Notes under the pieces: generated by a model
Told to the model about the DNA's origin: nothing
What the model saw: only the letters and a program-made list of their open reading frames with translations
The model's database searches: none
Origin: Diphasiastrum complanatum
Lineage: Eukaryota; Streptophyta; Lycopodiopsida; Lycopodiales; Lycopodiaceae
DNA length: 64,000 bases
Reading direction: 5' to 3'
Assembly (NCBI GenBank): GCA_029204225.1
Contig: CM055098.1
Coordinates: 21,239,097 to 21,303,096 of the forward strand
In this document: positions 57,132 through 64,000 of the stretch, in pieces
Layout of the letters: each line of letters begins with the position of its first letter
Position numbering within the stretch: the first letter of the stretch is position 1
Program-made: the position numbers and the translations under genes

Positions 57132-57895
57132 GTAATAGTGAAGACTCCTTGTGAATTGGACAAGAAAGTGTTGCTCTCTCTCTCACTGTAGGATTCAATA
57201 AGGGTGTGCTACCAACTCCTATGCAAGATCTTGCAACAAAGTGAGATATGGTCCTCACTAGCTTTTTCAATCTCTCTTGATCTAGATGACTCTCACATCA
57301 ATTGATGAAGTATGGGCTAAGTTTGGGTCAAGCAAACTTTGGCACGTGTGAAACACTCCAAGTAACTACAAATCACTCAAATGCAAGCAATTGTATGAAA
57401 TAATGTAGCTGTGACCTCAAATTGATAACTAGATCTCAAGGTAATGTGATTGGTCTAGAATTGAGATTTTTGATCAAACAAGCATGATACAGTCATAAAT
57501 ATTAGTGTCTAACCAGGTTGGGTGCCCTACCAACCTTGATTCAATAGACTGTAACTTTTGATTGGGAGATCCAGCTACTATGACGTCAATTGCTACACAA
57601 ACTAGTCTCAAATAGCTTTGAAACTAGACTCAAATAGCTTTGAAACTAGCTATCAAGCACCAATTTTGGATTAGACATGCAATAGAACCACCCAAATGAA
57701 TTGGAATGTCCTTCACACATGTCTGAGTAGGAAAATCTGTACGATATCAGAAATGATCCCATCCTTATGATTATGAAACCTTTTGATCCAATTTTGCTTG
57801 AGATATCATGGGAGATGCAAACTAGTCTCTCTAGATCTAGATTTTCAAGAAATTTTTGGAACTTTGGATGAAACAGACATCAAACACCTAGGTAG
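57132..57895 (-). other. H2 leader
   Basis: Non-coding. A ~20 base direct repeat (AATAGCTTTGAAACTAG) occurs twice near 57610-57650. Confidence 0.7.
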
Positions 57896-57907
57896 GCTCT
57901 GATACCA
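57896..57907 (-). other. H2 primer-binding site
   Basis: TGGTATCAGAGC on the minus strand. Confidence 0.88.
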
Positions 57908-58493
57908 TGTGAAATTTCACACGTGTGGGAATGCCCTAATGTGTGTGAATGATCTCCTAAGCAAACTTATGCACTTGTTGATGGATGCTAGATTGAATTC
58001 CAAGATCTAGATCAAAAAACTAAGGCATAGAGGCAAAGATAGATGCATATGATGATAACCAAAGAACATACACTTTGTAAGAAGATGATCCTTGAAAAAA
58101 CTAAGTAAAATTAACCTTTTTTCCTTGGGTAGAGACAGAATAGAGCTAATTAGAAATCGCGTAGAGAGAGAATGTTAAACAAGCAAATCTCACAATACTC
58201 AAGTTTGACTCAAAAACACAACTTAGATTATGATTCCAAAGTGAATCACAATGAAACTCATGGAGAATCTTCCTTGCATGCTATTGGACCCCTATTCCTA
58301 GCCTCTCTAATGATATTGGATGAGTGATGCATCCTTCTTGTAACTCACTTTTGGCTCAATAGTGGCATTACATGTAGATTTGATCAATTTGCCATCTATG
58401 CCAATTTTTGGCCCTATCACAATTCTACACAAAAAATCTTTACATAAAAACTTATGAAACCCCTATAGCTAAGATAGATAACTGATTTTCACA
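57908..58493 (-). repeat. H2 5' LTR
   Basis: Starts TGTGAAATTTCACACGTGTGGG next to the primer site; ends GATTTTCACA at 58493, matching the start inverted. 586 bp. No second copy, so the far boundary rests on the terminal match. Confidence 0.65.
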
Positions 58494-59642
58494 TTATTAA
58501 CATGATATAATGAGATACATTTCATCAATACAATATTGCGAAAAATTCCATGAATACAATATGGTGAAAATAGTCATTTTCATAAAACTAATTAAGAACT
58601 ATTGAGACTATTGTCAATCAGAGTCATTTTCAAATAATAATTAAAATAGCTTGATGTTATTTTTAAGTACTTACTAAAAATAGTAAAAACATTGAAGCTC
58701 TAATTACATCAAATATTGGGATATACTCAACTTCTTGAAAGTAGAATTAAAGTTAACTTTTTCCTAACCATCTATAGTTGTTTTCATCATAGCCAATGCT
58801 TATATATGAGCAAAAAGTCACATGTCACTTTACTTGCATTTGTGTTTCATATATTGCATTTTTTTCTAGAATTAAGAAGGTTTGACTAGTTTTATTGTAA
58901 TTTTGAAATTTTTGACCAAGAAAATGCACTACAATCCTCCTATATGATTGTCAATTTGATTTTTTTTTCTCTTTGTTTAATTTTGCAATTTTGTTGTTTT
59001 TGATTACTTTTATTTTTTAATTTCTGAAAAAAGATAGTAAAAGTGCAAAAAAGTTGAAAATAGAAAAAGAGAAAAAATGATTTGCAAATGTCAGAAAAGT
59101 CATCAGATCAAAAAAATAGAAGGAAAAGTATTTTTCAGATTGAATTTTTTGAGAAAAAATGATCAAAAAATCACTATCAAAACTAGATTTTGATTCAAAC
59201 AAACACACGAACCTTTGTCAACTTCGTAGATGATAATTATTACTCAAATCTACATAAATTGAGTTGGAAAAAGGTTGGTTTGCAGCAAAAATAACATTTT
59301 TTGAGGCAGGAGAGAGTTCAACTCTATGTCATTTTATGAACCTTCATGGAGTATGATGGAGTCATTATTAACCTTCATCAACCTGACAGATGGATTCAGA
59401 ACATCAAAATTAGGTTGGGCGAAGGTTGAAATCCTAAAAAAATTCACTAAATGTAATTCCTAGGTGAATTTGATGTTAACCTTTGCTAGTTTTATATAAA
59501 CTTCACCGAGTTATACCATTTGAGAAATGGAAACTTAATTAAGTTGGTCCTATATGTACCGTACGACATGAAGTACTCAAACTAGATACACTATCGTAGC
59601 GACAAACTACATGAACAAGTGGTTTGAAGCAAGAGTGTTTAT
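58494..59642. other. AT-rich unassigned DNA
   Basis: About 1.15 kb with long A/T runs and no gene, retrotransposon motif or tandem repeat that I can see. Confidence 0.45.
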
Positions 59643-59749
59643 TAACCTCACAAACTAGAGTTCCAATCAAAATTAGAGTTCTGACAAAATCACAAAAAAT
59701 TGAATATCTCATATTCTACATGCAATTTCTAAAAACTTGATATATCATC
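59643..59749 (-). repeat. Fragment like the E3 leader
   Basis: AACCTCACAAACTAGAG through CTACATGCAATTTCT matches 53164-53275 with substitutions. It is a relic of an E3-family element into which E4 inserted. Confidence 0.65.
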
Positions 59750-59752
59750 TTG

Positions 59753-60406
59753 TGTGAAAATTGTCAACATTTCCTAGCTAGTTTGAGGCCTAAATTGGCT
59801 AAAATTGTAAATAGTTTTGGTTCTGGAGTTTCACACGTGTGAACCAGGCCACAATGTTTTTATTTACTATATTTTTCAGTATGATGAAGTGTCAAACTTC
59901 ATACCCTTCAAAATGAGACCATTTTGATGTATTTTGGTCATATAAGCCATTTTTAGCTATTTTTCCTATATAGGGAATATCTAGGGTCAAGTACCTTCTA
60001 GAGAGAGGAGAGAGAGTCATCTTCCTCATCCATAAATAGTAGGGAAGTCGTGGAGAACAGGTTGGAGAAACCTTTTGTATGCTTCATTGAGATCAATAGA
60101 TCATTGTCATTGTTTCTTCCTCCATTGAGAGCATTGTTGTGTGTATTGTCTTCAAGCTATTGTGTATGATCTTAGGTGCTTTCCAAAAGTGATAGGCTGA
60201 TGTATTATGGACTGTATAATGCTATTTTGGGCCGCACTTGATGTTTATGGAAGTTTCCATTTGTGATAAATGCTTTTTGATCAAGTTCTTTGCATTCTAG
60301 GTAGCATAGAATGTGTTGCCGATTCCTAGCTTATGTAGTTTGGAGTGCAAGCATTCAAGCCAATGATCTTGGAGTTTAGATCCACTTAGGATCTGTATTT
60401 TTCACA
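59753..60406 (+). repeat. E4 5' LTR
   Basis: 654 bp, one base shorter than the E2 LTR (a shorter A/T run near 59875) and with at least five substitutions by eye. CCTATATAGG at 59965-59974. Confidence 0.92.
59830..59843. promoter_or_regulatory. TTCACACGTGTGAA palindrome in E4 LTR
   Basis: Exact 14-mer at the same LTR position as in E2. Confidence 0.6.
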
Positions 60407-60418
60407 TGGTATCAGAGC
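60407..60418 (+). other. E4 primer-binding site
   Basis: TGGTATCAGAGC directly after the LTR. Confidence 0.92.
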
Positions 60419-61577
60419 TGGTTGGCTTCTATTTACAGTAAGTATTCCATTTTTGGTGATATTTGGATGTTTGATCAAGTTCTAGCATGATTTTGCATTG
60501 CTTTGTTGATCAAATCTTACTAACCTTTGTTTTGTGAGTTGAACTTGTGGATCAAAAGCATATTTCAGGTCTATTGAAGATCAGAGGCTGAAAAGAAACT
60601 ATTTTGGATCAGATCATAACACCTAATCATTTGTGATTGTGAGGCTTGTGCATATTCAATACTAACAATGTTCTTTTCAATCCTATTGTTGACAATCTCC
60701 ATTCTTGGATGAACACTCTCCTTAAGTGGATGAAACTTCTCCTTAAGTGGATGACAAATGCTCTTTTGAGTGAGTTGTAATTCTCCTAAAGGCTGAGCAA
60801 AGCTCCCATTTGGATGAAAGATCCCCTTTTTTGGGTGAACATATTGTAAGCTCCATTGTGAAGAGCATATTGTAAAGATTGTCATCAATTTTGGCATAAA
60901 TTTTGGTGTACTTTGTTGAGCATGTAAGTAACTCTCCTTATATAATTTGATTGGAGCATTTGCTGGAAGGTGTTAACCATTATGCAAGTGTGTTTTCAGG
61001 TTCTTAACAGGTTGAGGAACATTCTCATGTGAAGTGATCTTAGATCTACATCTAAACACCAAGATTTGACAAGATAGTGAAGCTAGTCTTGTGATTCACT
61101 AAGTGTGCTCATTCATTCACCTCTAAATCTTGTATTTATCACTTGCTGGAGTTTATAAACTTTTAGAAGTGTGGTTTACATGTGGTTTTATAGGTTGAAT
61201 CAATATCTTAGTGTGTTGATCATATGTTGATCAAGTTTGTCATTACTAGGTAATCTTGGCATCCTAGTTTTGGGTATTTTCTAAGAATGCAAGTAACTCT
61301 TCACACCATAACTTGATTTGGTCACTTGCTGGAAAGTTTGAGAGCTTAAGCAAGAGTGTGTTCAGGTTGGTTTGATTTTGTAATCCATTCTTAGTGTGTG
61401 CAAAGTGTTGCATGTGTTTCAATCTTCCTTTCTATGCTTGGAAACCATCTAGGTTCAAGATAGAAGTGTTTTAGGGTCCTAAATCTTCATAGATCTCTTT
61501 ATCTATCATTTGTTGAGAGAAAAGTGAGTGCTAAGTGCTTTAGGACAGAACCTAAAAGTTGAAGAAACATTAGAATC
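60419..61577 (+). other. E4 leader
   Basis: Same length and content as the E2 leader, including the antisense 108-codon frame (60571-60897, minus strand) and CTCCTTAAGTGGATG repeats. Confidence 0.8.
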
Positions 61578-64000
61578 ATGGCTTCCAATGGTGGGATCAT
61601 GCTAGAGTCTAGTGAAAGGTTGAGTTCATCAAACTACTCTACTTGGAAAGTGAGGATGGAGTCCTTACTTGAGTTGAATGAACTCATGGACATAGTTGCA
61701 GAAATTGAAGAGAGACCTCTCACACTTCAAGAGCAACAAAGGTTTGATAAGAAGGCCAAAAGGGCTCTTCATATCATTAAAATGAATGTTACAAATGAAC
61801 TTCTCAAGGAAGTTGGAAAGTGTCAAAGTGCAAGTGAGGCATGGAATGCCTTAAAGAAGCTCTTTGAATCAAAGTCCACATCTAGGGTATTGACCCTAAG
61901 GAGACAAATATTTTCTAGTAGGCAAAGAGAGGGTGAAAGTGCTCATGCATTTATCTTGAGAGTTAAGTCCCTAAGTGATGATTTAGCATGCATTGATGAG
62001 AACATAAAAGATGGTGAAATAGTCCAAGTTATGTTGAATGGTTTGCTAAATGAACATGCTAACCTTGTGCAAAGTTTTGCCATTCAAAGAGTCTTGCCAA
62101 GTGTGGTTGACTTGCAAGAAATCTTATTGGCTGAAGAACATAGGTTGCAATCAAAGCTTGATGGTGCATCCTTGCAAGGTGGAGGTGAAGAGGCTTTCTT
62201 CACAAAAGGCAAATTCAAGGGCAAAGGTAAAGGCAAAGGGAAATGGTCCAAAGGTGGTAACTTTGATCATGATGATCACTCTTCCTCTTCCTCTTCTACT
62301 AAGAACAATAAGTCAAAGTTCAAGTGCTTTTATTGTGGGATAAAAGGTCATTTTGCAAATGAATGTTATAAGAAGAAAAGAGAGCAAGGAGAGAGGCAAG
62401 GAAATCTTACAATAGATGAGGAAGAACATAACACATGTGAATCACTTGTTATGACTTCAAGTTTGTTAGCCAACATAGATGATAATGATCCTTGGTGGAT
62501 TGATAGTGGAGCCTCATCTCACATGACAAGACATAAGGAATACTTTACATCCTTATTGTCTTATGAGGGAGAAGGTAACATCATCTACACTGCAAATGAT
62601 GGTCAATGTGACATCAAAGGCATAGGCACTATTCCTATTTCCCTTTCAACAAATAGGAAAGCAAATCTTGAAAATGTTTTGTACATTCCTTCAATCACTA
62701 AGAATTTGCTTAGTGTAAGTCAAATGATTGACAAAGGACTTGATGTGGAGTTCATTGGAGATGCATGTTTGATAAGTAAATGTGGATCCTTGATTGCTCA
62801 AGGTAGGAGGCATGGTAAACTTTTCAAGCTTGATGCATGTGTGATCTCTAATCATGAAGGATGTATGGCTAGGGAGCAATTGACAAACCAAGAAGTTTGG
62901 CACAAGAGGTTGGGCCATCCCAACTTCAAATCTTTGGAGGTAATGGCAAAGAAAGAGCTTGTTCTTGGTCTCCCTAAAAGTCTTGTTGCAAACAATAGTG
63001 TTTATGAACATTGTGCCTTGTCCAAATCTCATAGACTTGCTTATTCTAGATCTACTTCTAGATCTAAAGAAGCTTTTCAACTTGTGCATTCTGATATTCA
63101 TTCTTCTAGTACAACTAGCAATGGTGGGGCAAATATGTATGCAACTTTCATTGATGACTTTAGTAGGTATACTTGGATCTATCTTCTTAAAAGTAAGGAT
63201 GAAGTGTTTGCTGCATTTGTCAAGTTCAAGAATGAAATGGAAAACCAATTCAATACAAAGATCAAATGCTTAAGATCTGATAATGGAGGGGAATACACCT
63301 CAAATAGGTTCAAAGACTTTTGTATAGCACATGGGATTAAGAGGGAGATGTCTAGTCCTAGGACTCCACAACAGAATGGAGTGGCCGAGAGGAAGAATAG
63401 AACCCTTTGTGAATGTGCCAAGGCAATGAGACTACATGCTAATCTTGCTCAGTCTTTTTGGGGGGAAGCTTTAGCATGTGCTAACTATCTATGTAATAGA
63501 TGGACAAGTGCTTCCTTGGATGGTAAAACTCCTCATGAGGTTCTTTATGGTAGAAGGCCGAGTGTCAAGCATTGTAGGATCTTTGGATGTACATGTTTTG
63601 TCAATATCACACTTGATGATAGAACTAAAGAAGATCCTTCATCAAAGAAGGGTGTGTTTGTTGGCTATAGTGAAGTAAGCAAGGCTTACAAAGTGTACAT
63701 TCCTTCTACAAAGAAAGTTGTCATAAGTAGGGATGTCATCTTTCATGAAGAGAATGTTTCCAATGTTGTTGATGTTGATGTTGATGTGCCTACTAATCAT
63801 CATGATGTGCAAGATGTCTTGGATGAAGATGGAGATGCCACTCCAAAGCAAACTTCAAGGAAGACTCAAAGGCAAAGGGCTAAGCCATCAAGGCTAACCT
63901 ATGATGAAAAAGGAAAGCAAGTGGTGGACAACGCTAACTTTGCTTTTCTTACCTCTTTTGATGAACCAACTTGTGTAGGTGAAGCAATTCAAAAGAAGGA
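61578..64000 (+). CDS. Copia gag-pol, partial (runs off the window)
   Basis: Starts at ATG 61578 (MASNGGIMLESSERL) and is open for 807 codons to the window edge, collinear with E2 without any indel. It covers Gag, zinc knuckle (CFYCGIKGHFANEC; E2 has CLYC), protease DSGASSH, integrase with D, D and E (VHSDIHS, LRSDNGGEY, GVAERKN) and the RT start. Differences from E2 include F235S, K519N and K625Q. The notable one is C476Y (TAT at 63003-63005), which removes a zinc ligand of the integrase HHCC site, so E4 integrase may be impaired. RT active site and RNase H lie outside. Confidence 0.93.
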   Translation, partial: MASNGGIMLESSERLSSSNYSTWKVRMESLLELNELMDIVAEIEERPLTLQEQQRFDKKAKRALHIIKMNVTNELLKEVGKCQSASEAWNALKKLFESKSTSRVLTLRRQIFSSRQREGESAHAFILRVKSLSDDLACIDENIKDGEIVQVMLNGLLNEHANLVQSFAIQRVLPSVVDLQEILLAEEHRLQSKLDGASLQGGGEEAFFTKGKFKGKGKGKGKWSKGGNFDHDDHSSSSSSTKNNKSKFKCFYCGIKGHFANECYKKKREQGERQGNLTIDEEEHNTCESLVMTSSLLANIDDNDPWWIDSGASSHMTRHKEYFTSLLSYEGEGNIIYTANDGQCDIKGIGTIPISLSTNRKANLENVLYIPSITKNLLSVSQMIDKGLDVEFIGDACLISKCGSLIAQGRRHGKLFKLDACVISNHEGCMAREQLTNQEVWHKRLGHPNFKSLEVMAKKELVLGLPKSLVANNSVYEHCALSKSHRLAYSRSTSRSKEAFQLVHSDIHSSSTTSNGGANMYATFIDDFSRYTWIYLLKSKDEVFAAFVKFKNEMENQFNTKIKCLRSDNGGEYTSNRFKDFCIAHGIKREMSSPRTPQQNGVAERKNRTLCECAKAMRLHANLAQSFWGEALACANYLCNRWTSASLDGKTPHEVLYGRRPSVKHCRIFGCTCFVNITLDDRTKEDPSSKKGVFVGYSEVSKAYKVYIPSTKKVVISRDVIFHEENVSNVVDVDVDVPTNHHDVQDVLDEDGDATPKQTSRKTQRQRAKPSRLTYDEKGKQVVDNANFAFLTSFDEPTCVGEAIQKK

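Larger units (their letters stand above)
47935..58493 (-). mobile_element. Old copia element H2, split by E3
   Basis: 5' LTR (57908-58493), primer site, leader, gag and pol to RT on the right (54164 up), and the rest of RT on the left (47935-48387). E3 sits exactly between the halves of RT: GFTLSDY on one side continues as YDPSMYIKF on the other. RNase H and the 3' LTR are missing. Confidence 0.85.
59753..64000 (+). mobile_element. Copia element E4, same family as E2, cut by window end
   Basis: 5' LTR, primer site, leader and two thirds of gag-pol of a plus-strand copy nearly identical to E2. The left flank is TCTTG (59748-59752); the matching target duplication would lie beyond the window. 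Confidence 0.93.

Overview
The window reads as a repeat-rich, AT-rich plant nuclear chromosome segment made almost entirely of LTR retrotransposons nested in or broken against one another. I found no intact host gene, no rRNA or tRNA gene and no prokaryotic gene arrangement. Every primer-binding site I can see is TGGTATCA-GAGC or a close variant. That sequence is complementary to the 3' end of plant initiator tRNA-Met. Plant-type Ty1/copia elements (single gag-PR-IN-RT-RNaseH frame, 5 bp target duplications) dominate, with one Ty3/gypsy family. A relic of a DUF7869-type gene weakly suggests a non-seed plant such as a bryophyte or lycophyte, but I cannot name the species.

Layout. 1-2236: 5' end of a minus-strand copia inserted in a plus-strand copia fragment (2237-3590). 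3591-6080: LTR-like DNA, an unknown open frame and an ordered array of 13 hairpin-forming palindromes (5246-5794). 6083-7440: relic of a DUF7869 gene with a recognisable intron, fused to a second copy of the same copia (7441-8916). 8917-10798: a 1.25 kb copia LTR with primer site and leader. 10799-15352: rearranged gypsy DNA with a tandem LTR and a fold-back.

15395-30248: an old minus-strand copia (H) carrying two full-length minus-strand copias with perfect target duplications. E1 (16392-21537, TCCTT) is decayed. E2 (22403-28833, TGCCA) has apparently identical 655 bp LTRs and an intact 1317-residue polyprotein. 30249-40499: inverted gypsy pol, a gypsy leader/gag piece, then a nearly complete but mutated plus-strand gypsy with another LTR tandem. 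40500-47423: copia fragments (E5, relative of E2; a plus-strand 3' end with an 830 bp LTR; family E6 pieces), microsatellites and unassigned DNA. 47935-58493: an old copia (H2) carrying full-length E3 (48388-54163). 59753-64000: E4, a close plus-strand copy of E2 whose frame is open to the window edge.

There is no host pathway here. The functional units are E2, and possibly E4 outside the window. In each, Gag packages RNA, protease cuts the polyprotein, RT/RNase H copies RNA primed by tRNA-Met, and integrase inserts the copy. The most unusual items are the palindrome array beside the DUF7869 relic, a 14 bp CACGTG-centred palindrome shared by LTRs of several copia families, ten CATGCA motifs in one LTR, repeated LTR tandem junctions in the gypsy family, and an antisense open frame kept in the E2/E4 leader.
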